A stretch of 64,000 bases of DNA from Calditrichia bacterium (GTDB lineage: Bacteria; Calditrichota; Calditrichia; RBG-13-44-9; J075): positions 124,001 through 188,000 of the forward strand of contig JANQQU010000033.1 of assembly GCA_028284905.1 (NCBI GenBank), read 5' to 3'. Positions 1 through 8,687 of the stretch are shown piece by piece (position 1 is the first letter of the stretch; each line of letters opens with the position of its first letter). Below the pieces are notes generated by a model that searched no databases, was not told the DNA's origin, and was given only the letters and a program-made list of their open reading frames with translations. The position numbers and the translations under genes were made by a program.

Positions 1-2
1 AC

Positions 3-971
3 AATCTTTACATCGAAGAAACGAAAAGTTTAATCCAGCGCCTGACCGAGACGGAAATTTCCCAAAAATACATCTCCGAGCTGGAGGATAAAAACCACAC
101 TTTGGAACAGCTGTACCGGGAATTGCAGGAAACGCAAACCCAGCTTATTCAAAGCGAAAAGCTCGCCGGATTGGGTCAATTAGTCGCTGGTATCGCCCAC
201 GAATTGAACAATCCGATCAGTTTTGTTTATGCGAATATGAAAGAGCTGCGCCGCTACACCAGCGCGATTACGGAACTTCTCGCCATACTTAACAATATCA
301 CAGATAGTCCTGATGCGCAGCAAAATTTACGGGAAAAGCTGCTGGCGCTGGACAAAAAATATGATCTGAATTTCATTCAGGAAGACATAGATAATTTGAT
401 TAATGAATCGCTGGTCGGTAGTGACCGGGTAAAAACTGTTGTGCAAAATCTGCGAAATTTTTCCCGCCTGGACGAAGCAACTTTCAAGGCGGTCGATTTG
501 CACGAAGGACTGGAATCCACCTTGTTGCTACTGAATAATGAAATGAAAAACCGCATCACGGTTCACAAAGATTATCAAACATTGCCGGATATTTATTGCA
601 ATCCCGGCAATATTAACCAGGTATTCATGAACCTGCTGCTCAATGCGATTCAAGCAATCGAAGACAAAGGAGATATCTGGGTATCTACCCGCTTTGAAGA
701 AGAACAAGCCGTTATTGAAATTCGCGATAATGGAAAGGGGATTCCCGAAGATGTGAAGAGCAAAATATTTGATCCCTTTTTTACCACCAAACCGGTCGGG
801 AAAGGCACTGGCCTGGGCTTGAGTATTAGCTACAACATTATTCAGAAGCACGGTGGAAAAATTTCTTGCGAAAGCAGCGAAGGAGAAGGCACCCGTTTTA
901 CCATCCGCCTGCCCCGGCGTGGTGAGAATATACCGGCAGATGAGAAAACGATATTGAAGGCGAATTCATAA
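3..971 (+). CDS. Sensor histidine kinase, C-terminal part (5' end outside window)
   Basis: The frame is open from the first bases of the window, so the N-terminal sensor region is missing. What remains is a coiled-coil linker followed by a complete HisKA/HATPase transmitter. The H-box is LVAGIAHELNNP, with the phospho-acceptor His codon at 198-200. The N-box is NQVFMNLLLNA, the G1 box DNGKGI, the F-box FDPFFTTK and the G2 box GKGTGLGLS. The kinase would autophosphorylate and pass phosphate to a receiver. The next gene encodes a sigma-54 response regulator with a receiver domain, so the two probably form a two-component pair, although 237 bases of repeat-like sequence separate them. No receiver is fused at the C-terminus. 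The class is certain; the signal sensed cannot be told from this fragment. Confidence 0.95.
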   Translation, partial: NLYIEETKSLIQRLTETEISQKYISELEDKNHTLEQLYRELQETQTQLIQSEKLAGLGQLVAGIAHELNNPISFVYANMKELRRYTSAITELLAILNNITDSPDAQQNLREKLLALDKKYDLNFIQEDIDNLINESLVGSDRVKTVVQNLRNFSRLDEATFKAVDLHEGLESTLLLLNNEMKNRITVHKDYQTLPDIYCNPGNINQVFMNLLLNAIQAIEDKGDIWVSTRFEEEQAVIEIRDNGKGIPEDVKSKIFDPFFTTKPVGKGTGLGLSISYNIIQKHGGKISCESSEGEGTRFTIRLPRRGENIPADEKTILKANS

Positions 972-980
972 ATGCTATTT

Positions 981-1096
981 AAATATCGAATGTCCAACGC
1001 CCAATTTTCAATATTGAAGGGAAAAACAGGAACTTCGAACATAAAACAGGAATACACTTCGAAATTTTACATTGAGTATTGAACATTCGACATTCG
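981..1096. repeat. Imperfect inverted-repeat intergenic segment
   Basis: The octamer CGAATGTC at 987-994 is matched by its reverse complement at 1089-1096, with further short TTCAATATTGAA-like and TTCGAA-like words between them. It lies between the kinase and its likely response regulator and looks like a decayed, non-coding palindromic repeat. Confidence 0.45.
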
Positions 1097-1139
1097 CCTT
1101 TAATTCTTCAGTTTTATGCTCATATTCAATTTTTGTATC

Positions 1140-1192
1140 CATTCATCCTGAGCCCTTCGATAAACTCAGGATGTACCTGTCGAAGAATGAAC
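1140..1192. repeat. Palindromic intergenic repeat, copy 1
   Basis: A short element opening with CATTCATCCTGAG and closing with TGTCGAAGAATGAAC. It contains a CCTGAG...CTCAGG hairpin, and the ends ATTCAT and GAATGAA are roughly complementary. A second copy with the same core (AGCCCTTCGATA, then CAGGATGTACCTGTCGAAG) is at 6251-6304. It is probably a small REP/MITE-like element. Confidence 0.75.
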
Positions 1193-1208
1193 TTTTGAAA
1201 ACAAACTT

Positions 1209-2687
1209 ATGGAAAAGCCACTACCTATGGAAAATAATCAACGTCCGAAAATACTGGCAGTAGACGACGAACAGTCCAGCCTCAATGCAATCAACCGCAC
1301 CTTACGCCGGGAGTATGAAGTTTTTTTATCGCTGAACGGCCATTCTGCTCTGGAAATCCTCAAACAAGAAAAGATTGACGTCATTCTCAGCGATCAGCGA
1401 ATGCCCGAGATGAGCGGCGTGGAATTTTTCCACAAAGCGCAGAAGCTCCAGCCGGAAGCGATCCGCATTTTAATCACCGGATATACAGATGTGGAAACTG
1501 TTATCGAAGCGATCAACGAAGGACAGGTTTTTCACTACATCAACAAGCCCTGGGAGCCGGATGACCTGCGCATTATCGTCCGCCGTGCGGTGGAAAGGCA
1601 TCAGCTGATTGCCGAGAACAAACGCCTGCTGGATGAACTGGCAGCCGCCAACGAGCGCCTGCAGGCCGAAAACACCTTGCTGCATCAGGCAGTTGAGAAA
1701 CAATATACTTTCGATCATATCATCGGGAAAAGCCGCCGCATGCAGGACGTTTTCAAGCTGATGAAAAAGGTCATTCCTACCGACACAACAGTGTTGATCC
1801 TCGGAGAAACCGGTACCGGAAAAGAATTGATTGCCCGGGCGGTTCATTTTAATGGGCCCCGGCAGGACAAAATGTTCGTCGCGCAAAATTGCGGCGCCCT
1901 GCCGGACACACTGCTGGAAAGTGAACTTTTTGGCCACGTGAAAGGCGCCTTCACCGGTGCAACGACAGACAAGAAAGGCCTTTTTGAACTGGCCGATGGC
2001 GGCACCGTCTTTCTCGATGAAGTGGCTGACACCTCCCCGGCAATGCAGCAACGCCTCTTGCGGGTATTACAGGAAGGGGAAATCCATCCCCTTGGCTCGG
2101 AGAAAACCATCCAGGTGGACGTACGGGTCATTTCCGCCGCTAACCGCAATCTGGAAAACGCCATTCGCAGCGGTGATTTCCGGGAAGACCTTTACTATCG
2201 ATTAAATGTTTTCCCCCTGCACCTCCCCCCATTACGGGAGCGGCGGGAAGATATTCCCCTGCTGGCCGAGTTTTTCCTCGCTCGCTTCGCAAAGAAAATG
2301 AGCAAGGGGAACCTTCGCCTCACGCCGGAAACCCTCACCTGGCTAATGACTGCGGACTTCCCCGGCAATGTTCGCCAGCTGGAAAACCTTATGGAGCGGG
2401 CGGTTACCCTCGCGGATGACAGCGGCACGATTTCACCCGATCTTTTGGAGATGATGCCCAGTGCATTGGGTGACACTCAGCAACAAAATTCGCTTCCGGA
2501 ACTGGATGACACAAAAAGCCTGAAAGAGATTGTAGAGGCGATGGAAATTTACTACATCGAAATCGCCCTGGAAGAGTTTCGGGGAAACATTAGCCGCACT
2601 GCCCAGAAATTGGGACTTAGCCGCCTTGGTTTGCACAAGAAACTGCAACGATACGAGATTGATTCGGCAAAATACAAACAGCGTTAA
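1209..2687 (+). CDS. Sigma-54-dependent response regulator (NtrC/AtoC family)
   Basis: 492 residues with the full three-domain layout. The receiver is at about 14-127, with phospho-acceptor Asp62 in LSDQRMP and Lys113. The AAA+ domain is at about 170-405, with Walker A GETGTGKE (199-206), the sigma-54 contact loop GAFTGA (246-251) and Walker B FLDE (268-271). A Fis-type helix-turn-helix follows at about 445-485. When phosphorylated it should remodel RNA polymerase-sigma54 at enhancer-dependent promoters. Its neighbour upstream is a histidine kinase, the likely partner. A second ATG at 1227 is an alternative start; neither has a strong ribosome-binding site. A perfect 12-bp inverted repeat overlaps the stop codon. 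Function class is secure; target promoters are unknown. Confidence 0.95.
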   Translation: MEKPLPMENNQRPKILAVDDEQSSLNAINRTLRREYEVFLSLNGHSALEILKQEKIDVILSDQRMPEMSGVEFFHKAQKLQPEAIRILITGYTDVETVIEAINEGQVFHYINKPWEPDDLRIIVRRAVERHQLIAENKRLLDELAAANERLQAENTLLHQAVEKQYTFDHIIGKSRRMQDVFKLMKKVIPTDTTVLILGETGTGKELIARAVHFNGPRQDKMFVAQNCGALPDTLLESELFGHVKGAFTGATTDKKGLFELADGGTVFLDEVADTSPAMQQRLLRVLQEGEIHPLGSEKTIQVDVRVISAANRNLENAIRSGDFREDLYYRLNVFPLHLPPLRERREDIPLLAEFFLARFAKKMSKGNLRLTPETLTWLMTADFPGNVRQLENLMERAVTLADDSGTISPDLLEMMPSALGDTQQQNSLPELDDTKSLKEIVEAMEIYYIEIALEEFRGNISRTAQKLGLSRLGLHKKLQRYEIDSAKYKQR

Positions 2688-2709
2688 CAGTGCTTTTGTT
2701 AACGCTGTT
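2677..2709 (+). terminator. Perfect hairpin overlapping the response-regulator stop codon
   Basis: AACAGCGTTAAC (2677-2688) and GTTAACGCTGTT (2698-2709) are perfect inverted arms around a 9-base loop containing TTTT. The T-run after it is weak, so it may be a terminator, an RNA stability hairpin or a protein-binding site. Confidence 0.5.
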
Positions 2710-2886
2710 AACAATTTCTATTTTGCAGGCAAGGCCTTTATCACTTCTTCTAACTCATAATTCTATTATAATCAGTTTTTTAGGTAGATTTCTAAAAAAC
2801 TGGTAGAACTTTTGGTGCTATATTTGTATATAATATTATAGCTGGAAGATGATGAATTATTTTAAATATAAGGGAAGGTGATTGTA

Positions 2887-4233
2887 ATGAGTATTTTTAA
2901 AACAACCCTCAGGCTTATCGGTTTCCTGGCGGTAGTCATGATGCTGCAATCGTGCTACACCAAGTTCAACGCGCCGTACAGCGACCGAGGCCCCCGTCAG
3001 GAATCGCCCCGTCAAGACTATGAAGATGATGAGCAGTATGACGATGGGCAATATTCCGAATATCAGGATAGTGATTCCGCTGCCTACTATGACGACGAAG
3101 GTTACGCCGAAGAATATTATGATGAAGGCGACTTCGATCCGGTATACAGCAATGGCTACTATTTCTACGATGATGCCGATATTTCTCTCTATGGCGATTA
3201 TGACAACGACGATGTATTTCAACATTCCACATACTTCGTTCCGGATGTCAACATCACTATTTGGGACAATTCCTGGTATTCACCGCGCTATTATCGCCGC
3301 TATGGGCCTTATTATCGCTATTCAAATTACTATTCCCCGTATAATTACGATTACTTGTTTTGCTATAATGATCCGTACTGGGATCCCTGGTATGTAACTA
3401 CTTGTCCGCCGTACTACTGGTCATCTTACTACAATCCTTATTATGGTTATGGGTACGGATACTATGGTAATTATTATCCCCGGCGTGGTCATCATTATGG
3501 CTATGGCAGTAGCAGCCGACGGAATAACTTTGACTACAAACGCCGTGACTGGGATCGGCGCGAAGTGGCCGGCACAAACTCCCGCCCCACCCGCAGATCG
3601 CCAGGTGGTACTACCGGTAGCAGCACCGGCAGCGGTATTTACAACGGTCAACCGAATTACACACCTGTCGTTTCCGGTAATACCGGCAGACGCAGTGGTA
3701 CTTCGACAGGCAATACCGGCACCCGAACCGTCAGCGATACCCGGGCCAACAATGGCGATCCGGAAGCAGTAAGCACCAACCGCACCCGGACTGCAACCAA
3801 GAAGAAGGCACCACGCAGACGCTATCGGAAAACCCGCGATAATACCGGCAGCAGCGCCAGTACTAATCGCACCCGCAGCGGATCCTCACGCGGTAGCGCC
3901 ACCAGCACTTCCCGGCCACGTTCCGGCAGTAGCGAACGCGGCAAAACGGTGCGCGGTTCATCTAATCGCGGTAGCAATAAGAGCAGCAGCGTGAAGTCCA
4001 GCCGCAATTCCGGTAAGCGCTCCAGCAGTAGTGTGCGTTCAAAGAGCAATTCCGGTAAGCGCTCCAGCAGTAGCGTGAAGTCCAACCGCAGTTCGGGCAA
4101 ACGCTCCAGCAGCGTGCGCTCCTCCGGTAGCTCGAGAAAAAGCAGCGGTAGCAGTGCGCGGTCTTCATCCAACCGCTCCAGCTCTAAATCGTCTTCCAGC
4201 TCTAAATCATCTTCTTCGAAAAGAAAACGCTAA
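2887..4233 (+). CDS. Low-complexity lipoprotein: acidic, Tyr-rich, then Ser/Arg/Lys-rich
   Basis: 448 residues from the ATG at 2887, chosen because AAGGGAAGG lies just upstream; a GTG at 2878 is in frame. A lipoprotein signal ends at LQSC (Cys23). The mature protein has three compositional blocks: an acidic D/E/Y-rich part to about residue 110, a block of YY, NYY and GYGY runs at about 120-210, and a long basic tail of repeated S-G-K-R-S-S-S and S-S-R-N/G units to the end. No catalytic domain is recognised. It should be anchored in a membrane facing the periplasm or surface, where the basic tail could bind polyanions such as LPS, DNA or peptidoglycan polymers (inference). It precedes an outer-membrane protein by 36 bases and probably shares its transcript. 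Confidence 0.85.
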   Translation: MSIFKTTLRLIGFLAVVMMLQSCYTKFNAPYSDRGPRQESPRQDYEDDEQYDDGQYSEYQDSDSAAYYDDEGYAEEYYDEGDFDPVYSNGYYFYDDADISLYGDYDNDDVFQHSTYFVPDVNITIWDNSWYSPRYYRRYGPYYRYSNYYSPYNYDYLFCYNDPYWDPWYVTTCPPYYWSSYYNPYYGYGYGYYGNYYPRRGHHYGYGSSSRRNNFDYKRRDWDRREVAGTNSRPTRRSPGGTTGSSTGSGIYNGQPNYTPVVSGNTGRRSGTSTGNTGTRTVSDTRANNGDPEAVSTNRTRTATKKKAPRRRYRKTRDNTGSSASTNRTRSGSSRGSATSTSRPRSGSSERGKTVRGSSNRGSNKSSSVKSSRNSGKRSSSSVRSKSNSGKRSSSSVKSNRSSGKRSSSVRSSGSSRKSSGSSARSSSNRSSSKSSSSSKSSSSKRKR

Positions 4234-4269
4234 TACGACGATTGTTTTTCAGATTTCAGGAGAGTTTTT

Positions 4270-5634
4270 ATGCGGTTCTATAAGTTCTTAACACTAACCT
4301 TTTGTATTATGATATCCGGGCTGGCGCAGGGGCAGACAGCCGTCGACGCCATCCGGATTGTTGAAAATGAAATTGGATTCGGTACCCGCGCCCTCGGTAT
4401 GGGTGGTGCATATGCCGGTTCCGCTAACGATTACAGCGCGGTCTACTGGAACCCCGCCGGACTGGCCGATGTGCGCGGTACTAGCTTTTTCGGGGAAGTT
4501 TCTCATTTAAGTTTTAATAACGACGCTACTTTCAGCGGCACTTTAACTGAAGATAGCCAGAATTATACCCGATTACGCTCTGTTGGTATCGCTTATGCGT
4601 TTCCGACATACCAGGGTAGCTTTGCAATGGGGTTTGGTTATAACCGGGTGAAAGATTTTGATCAAAACCTGCTCTTTAGTGGCTTCAACCAGAATAGTAA
4701 TGGTCTAAGCTTTGAGATCGACGGCACCGATTATTTGTTCGATCAGGATGTTGATCAGTTTGAGCAAATCAGTGATGATGGCGGACTGGATCAATGGAAT
4801 ATTGGCGCCGGTGTTGCCCTTTCCCCGAACTTCAATGCCGGGGTTACCGCAACGGTTTGGAGTGGTAGTTCAGATTATCAATTCTCTTTCCGTCAGGAAG
4901 ATAATGAAAATAATTTCAGCCAATTTCCGGCAGACTTTGACGTTTATCGGCTGAATCGCACCCTGATTACCGACTATTCCGCCCTTAGCTTAAAATTTGG
5001 CGGGATGTTCCACATGCCCAGTGGCTTACAGCTGGGTGTTGCTGTCGGCTTGCCGGTGACCTTTCATGTCGATGAAACCTTCACCGAAAGCGACTTGCTG
5101 ATTTTCGATGATGGCACGGAAGATCCCATCGATGGCGATCCGTCATTTTTCGAGTATGAAGTGCAAACACCGCTCTATCTTGATGCCGGCGCTTCTATTT
5201 CTCTCAGCGATCTCACCCTTGCCGGCAGTATTCGCTATCGGGATTGGAGCCAGACAAAATTCAATATCGACAGCGACTTGCTGGACAATCCCGACTATGT
5301 CGACTTGCTGGACGAGAATCGCCTGATTTCCCAGGATTATGAGGCGACAATGCAATATAATCTCGGTGGCGAGCTCTTCCTGCGCGGATTTAATACCAAG
5401 GTGAGAGCCGGGTATGCCGTCTTTCCCTCGCCGGTGAAAAATACGGAATTAGACCTGGACCGGAAATACGTAACTGCCGGCCTGGGTTTTCAGATCGATC
5501 GTTTTGTTTCGCTGGATGTCGCCTACCTGCGCAGCAACTGGGAACAGGAAAGCGAAGACAACTTCACTCCCGGCGGCACACTGGAAGAAATTACAACCAA
5601 CAAAATTCTCGTTGGCCTTAATTACTCTTTTTAA
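4270..5634 (+). CDS. FadL/PorV-like outer-membrane beta-barrel protein
   Basis: 454 residues with a signal peptide ending near residue 22 (GLAQGQ). The N-terminal mature segment carries GFGTRALGMGGAYAG and AVYWNPAGLA, the hallmark start of OmpP1/FadL/PorV-type barrels. The rest alternates short aromatic/hydrophobic strands with Asp/Asn-rich loops and ends in NYSF, a typical C-terminal barrel strand. Likely roles are uptake of hydrophobic compounds, or, if PorV-like, service in type IX secretion; the sequence alone does not decide. It has a good ribosome-binding site (CAGGAGAG) and is followed by a terminator. The preceding lipoprotein gene is probably in the same operon. Confidence 0.85.
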   Translation: MRFYKFLTLTFCIMISGLAQGQTAVDAIRIVENEIGFGTRALGMGGAYAGSANDYSAVYWNPAGLADVRGTSFFGEVSHLSFNNDATFSGTLTEDSQNYTRLRSVGIAYAFPTYQGSFAMGFGYNRVKDFDQNLLFSGFNQNSNGLSFEIDGTDYLFDQDVDQFEQISDDGGLDQWNIGAGVALSPNFNAGVTATVWSGSSDYQFSFRQEDNENNFSQFPADFDVYRLNRTLITDYSALSLKFGGMFHMPSGLQLGVAVGLPVTFHVDETFTESDLLIFDDGTEDPIDGDPSFFEYEVQTPLYLDAGASISLSDLTLAGSIRYRDWSQTKFNIDSDLLDNPDYVDLLDENRLISQDYEATMQYNLGGELFLRGFNTKVRAGYAVFPSPVKNTELDLDRKYVTAGLGFQIDRFVSLDVAYLRSNWEQESEDNFTPGGTLEEITTNKILVGLNYSF

Positions 5635-5664
5635 TACATCTCCCTAGTCAGGAGAATTTCAAGC

Positions 5665-5702
5665 CGTCTCATTACCGTCAGGTAGTGAGACGCTTGTTTT
5701 TT
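5665..5702 (+). terminator. Intrinsic terminator after the beta-barrel gene
   Basis: CGTCTCATTACC (5665-5676), a four-base loop GTCA, then GGTAGTGAGACG (5681-5692) with one G-U pair, followed by a T-rich run. Confidence 0.85.
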
Positions 5703-5716
5703 AGGGCTGCAGGTAT

Positions 5717-5816
5717 TTAGGCTGTAGGCTATTAGGCCTTAGCAACTGCATTAGTAATAGTATTATTAAATCCCTGCCTAAAGCCTAAGCCCCTAACGCC
5801 TAAAGACCTAAGCCCC
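5717..5816. repeat. Inverted arrays of TTAGGC-like units
   Basis: The left part (about 5717-5742) carries TTAGGC-type words (TTAGGC, TAGGC, TTAGGCC). The right part (about 5777-5816) carries the reverse complement as GCCTAA words (GCCTAAAGCCTAAGC, then CGCCTAAAGACCTAAGC). Together they can fold into a long imperfect hairpin. The element ends right before the ribosome-binding site of the cupin gene. Confidence 0.7.
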
Positions 5817-5825
5817 GAGGTTACC

Positions 5826-6185
5826 ATGGAAAAAGTAAATATCGCAGAAAAATTTCAATTGTTCAGTGAGCATTGGCAGCCGAAAATTCTCGCAACGGTA
5901 AATAATTTTCAGGTAAAAGCAGCGAAATTACTGGGTGAATTTGAATGGCATTCCCATGAGCATGAGGATGAAATGTTTCTGGTGGTAAAAGGGAATCTCA
6001 CTATCAGGTTTCGGGATCGGGATGTCCACCTGACACCGGGAGAGTTTATCGTCGTCCCCCATGGCGTGGAACATTTACCGGTTGCGGAAGAAGAAGTGCA
6101 TATCCTTTTATTTGAACCGGGAACAACGATCAATACTGGCGATAATGAAAGCGACCGAACGGTAAAAGATCTGGAAAAAATTTAG
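5826..6185 (+). CDS. Small single-domain cupin protein
   Basis: 119 residues, one cupin barrel. The first cupin motif supplies His42, His44 and Glu49 (HSHEHEDE) and the second, GEFIVVPHGVEH, supplies His83, so a divalent metal site is complete. Such small cupins are isomerases, dioxygenases or ligand sensors; the substrate cannot be told. GAGG upstream of the ATG at 5826 supports the start. The gene appears monocistronic, following a repeat element and followed by another. Confidence 0.9.
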   Translation: MEKVNIAEKFQLFSEHWQPKILATVNNFQVKAAKLLGEFEWHSHEHEDEMFLVVKGNLTIRFRDRDVHLTPGEFIVVPHGVEHLPVAEEEVHILLFEPGTTINTGDNESDRTVKDLEKI

Positions 6186-6250
6186 TTTACAGGCACTGCC
6201 ATCTTCAACTTTTATTTTCAGAAAGCACCTTTCATAAGCAGAATCGTTTC

Positions 6251-6304
6251 CATTCACCCTCAGCCCTTCGATACAACCAGGATGTACCTGTCGAAGGGTG
6301 AATC
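6251..6304. repeat. Palindromic intergenic repeat, copy 2
   Basis: Second copy of the 1140-1192 element: CATTCACCCTCAG, AGCCCTTCGATA, CAGGATGTACCTGTCGAAG, then GGTGAATC. ATTCACCC and GGGTGAAT at the ends are perfect inverted arms. The region 6186-6448 around it has no other gene. Confidence 0.75.
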
Positions 6305-6448
6305 TTTTCCGGAAGGCATTAATTACTTCACATCCCAGTCCTCTTCATACTTTCCCCATCTTTTTTCCTGAACCATCACTTACCCTGCAAAATTTTTGAA
6401 TTCTCAATATTATTCGGTACTTTGCCGAAAGAGAAAGTGAATATCGGT

Positions 6449-6790
6449 ATGGAATTATCATACACCTCGGAGCGTGTGGCGGAGTTTATGGTCTTCACCC
6501 TGCGCAACAGCGTGATCAATCAGGATTTGACACCGGCCCTCAAAGATATATTTTTAATAGAAATTTGTGAGGGCGCTAGGTATATTATTCTCGACCTTAG
6601 CAAAGTGCGCTATATGGATAGCAGCGGTATCGGCGCACTACTTTTTGGTCAGCGAATTGCGCGCACCATGGATGGGGAGATGATTCTTACCGGCCTCTCC
6701 AAACCGGTGCAAACTATTTTGGATATCGCCCGTATCTCCAGTGCGATACGCATTTACGAGTCTGTTGAGAATGCAATTCGGGAATTTTAA
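6449..6790 (+). CDS. STAS-domain anti-sigma-factor antagonist (SpoIIAA-like)
   Basis: 113 residues from the ATG at 6449; the frame also allows a TTG at 6422, but the ATG has GAGAAAG upstream and matches the usual length. It is a single STAS domain with the signature YMDSSGIGAL; the Ser pair after Asp57 contains the site normally phosphorylated by an anti-sigma kinase. Such proteins bind the kinase when unphosphorylated and so free a sigma factor or other partner. No anti-sigma kinase or PP2C phosphatase is in the window, so the partners must be elsewhere. Family is secure, pathway is inferred. Confidence 0.9.
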   Translation: MELSYTSERVAEFMVFTLRNSVINQDLTPALKDIFLIEICEGARYIILDLSKVRYMDSSGIGALLFGQRIARTMDGEMILTGLSKPVQTILDIARISSAIRIYESVENAIREF

Positions 6791-6939
6791 TTCCGCGCAT
6801 AGATGAAGTAAATGGAACTACAGTAGCCGGAAAGAATATAATTTGAAGCAGTAAGAAAAAATGTGCAATTTTTCAGTAAATTCACTGTCTAAGTTTATGT
6901 TGGTATTTTGTATTAGTATTTCGAAAGCGAAACGATTTG

Positions 6940-7884
6940 ATGGCCTTCAGCGATCGCAATAAATTTTACATAGCAATCGTTATCTCGATTTTGCTGCACA
7001 TTATTATCTATGTTTTGTTGGTAACCTTCGATTTGCTTGCCCTACTTTTTACCCCACAAGTTTCCGCCAGCGAAAAACCGATTGTTCTCGAATTTGAAAA
7101 GCCGGTCGCCCAGGCAGCCCAACCGGTGGTCCCGGAACCACCTCCGGAGCAGGCGCTTCCGGAGAGGTACTTCGAGCTCGAAGAAAATCCCAATGCCAAT
7201 GAAGAAAAACCCGATGATACCAATATTCTTGCTGCAAACGATTCAAAATCTGCAGCGCCCTCCATTAAGGACGAAGCACGGGAAGCATTGAATCCCAATA
7301 CTGAAATCCCGGAATTCACAGAAAACCAGGAAGAGACCGAGGCTTCCGAGAAGGCGGAAGATCTTGGCATTAAACTGGAAGATCATAGTGGCAGCGAAGC
7401 TTTCTTTTATAATAAAGCCTTTTCCCGGGATCAGCTGACGAATCAGACTGAGTCGACCCAAAAGATCGAGAGAGAGGCGACTTCTGAAGTGCAGTTGCCG
7501 GCAGCTTTGCAAGATTTTAAAGGTGAACTGGTTGGGGATATTGCCCTTAGTACTTACGCCTGGAAATGGGCGCCCTGGGTGCTGGATCTGAAGCGTCGCT
7601 TTTATCGTTACCTTTTCGTGCCGCCGGCATATCGGGAAGGTCTGATTGATGGTTTCACCGATGTTTATATGAAAATAGACCGCGATGGTAAGCGGGTGGA
7701 GTTTAAAGTGCTTCGCTCCGATGGGCACGCTTCGCTACAGGAGAGCACCGTGCATTCGTTTAATGCTTCCAGTCCATACAAGGCCCTACCGGATGATTTT
7801 CCGGATGAGCATCTGGAATTAAACATCCGGGTTATTTTCCCAAATTTGAAAGAGTGGTACTATCGTGCACAGCAGCAACAGTAG
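6940..7884 (+). CDS. TonB-like energy transducer
   Basis: 314 residues from the ATG at 6940. One N-terminal membrane helix (about 10-38) with a short cytoplasmic start is followed by a Pro/Glu-rich periplasmic spacer (PVVPEPPPEQ, then long acidic stretches) and a C-terminal domain at about 200-314 with TonB-like alternation (VYMKIDRDGKRVEFKVLRSDG and a closing strand region). It should carry proton-motive-force energy from ExbB/ExbD to outer-membrane receptors. exbB- and exbD-like genes follow, 124 and 31 bases apart. The C-terminal domain is divergent, so assignment rests on layout and neighbours as well as sequence. TolA is the main alternative. Confidence 0.75.
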   Translation: MAFSDRNKFYIAIVISILLHIIIYVLLVTFDLLALLFTPQVSASEKPIVLEFEKPVAQAAQPVVPEPPPEQALPERYFELEENPNANEEKPDDTNILAANDSKSAAPSIKDEAREALNPNTEIPEFTENQEETEASEKAEDLGIKLEDHSGSEAFFYNKAFSRDQLTNQTESTQKIEREATSEVQLPAALQDFKGELVGDIALSTYAWKWAPWVLDLKRRFYRYLFVPPAYREGLIDGFTDVYMKIDRDGKRVEFKVLRSDGHASLQESTVHSFNASSPYKALPDDFPDEHLELNIRVIFPNLKEWYYRAQQQQ

Positions 7885-8008
7885 TTTGAAAATTGGAAAA
7901 GAAGCAAATATTCACTATTTTATGGATTGGAAAATTAAAGCCAAATAAACTGCGCCCGCCTGGGGAATCCCGCAGCTAATCTCTGACCACACATTACTGA
8001 AGGTTATC

Positions 8009-8656
8009 ATGTTCGAATTGTTTCAAAAAGGCGGTATAATGATGTATCCGCTGGCGCTCTGTTCCATGCTGGTTGTAGCGGTATTTATGGAGCGCTTGTG
8101 GAGTTTGCGCAAGAAAAAAGTCCTCATTCCGGAAATTGTCACTGTCCTGGAACAGGTGAAAAAACCGGAAGACCTCTCCATCGTACGTTCGGTTTGCGAA
8201 AAGTTTCTCGGCCCTTTCGGCGCCATAGTTATAGCTTGTATCGATAATCGCGACATGCCCGTAGAAGAACTTCGCCTGACGATCGAAGACGAAGGGCGCC
8301 AGCAAGTTCGTAAATTGACGCAGGGTCTCGGCATCCTGGAAACGGTGGCCGGTATTGCCCCGCTGCTTGGCTTGCTGGGAACGGTATTGGGGATGATCGA
8401 AGTGTTCAGCATTATCGAGCAACTGGGTGTCGGCCAGGCGAAAGCCCTATCCGGTGGTATCTCTGAAGCACTGGTTACCACCGCTGTCGGCCTGTTTATC
8501 GGTATTCCCGCGCTGGTTGCCTATAACTTTCTCAACAGCCGCTCGGAAGGCCTCATTCTCGACATCGAAAAGTATACGGTTTTGATGGTCAATAAAATAA
8601 TCCGAATGGGTACCGGCAGCAATGCCAACGTCGCAGTAGACCTGCACAGTAAATAA
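8009..8656 (+). CDS. exbB: MotA/TolQ/ExbB proton-channel protein
   Basis: 215 residues with three membrane segments: one near the N-terminus (about 12-28) and two in the C-terminal half (about 108-135 and 152-178). The ExbB/TolQ core is clear in LETVAGIAPLLGLLGTVLGM and in the following EALVTTAVGLFIGIPA. It forms the pentameric channel around the ExbD helix in the inner membrane. GAAGG precedes the ATG. It sits between a TonB-like gene and an ExbD gene, so the ExbB name is preferred over TolQ, but no Tol/Pal genes are visible to test this. Confidence 0.92.
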   Translation: MFELFQKGGIMMYPLALCSMLVVAVFMERLWSLRKKKVLIPEIVTVLEQVKKPEDLSIVRSVCEKFLGPFGAIVIACIDNRDMPVEELRLTIEDEGRQQVRKLTQGLGILETVAGIAPLLGLLGTVLGMIEVFSIIEQLGVGQAKALSGGISEALVTTAVGLFIGIPALVAYNFLNSRSEGLILDIEKYTVLMVNKIIRMGTGSNANVAVDLHSK

Positions 8657-8687
8657 CCGCGGCACAGCTGATCAGGGAAAAAGCAAA

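Noticed and set aside
1072-1263. 63-codon frame overlapping the response-regulator start
   Set aside because: Lies in repeat-derived DNA and overlaps a well-supported gene in another frame.
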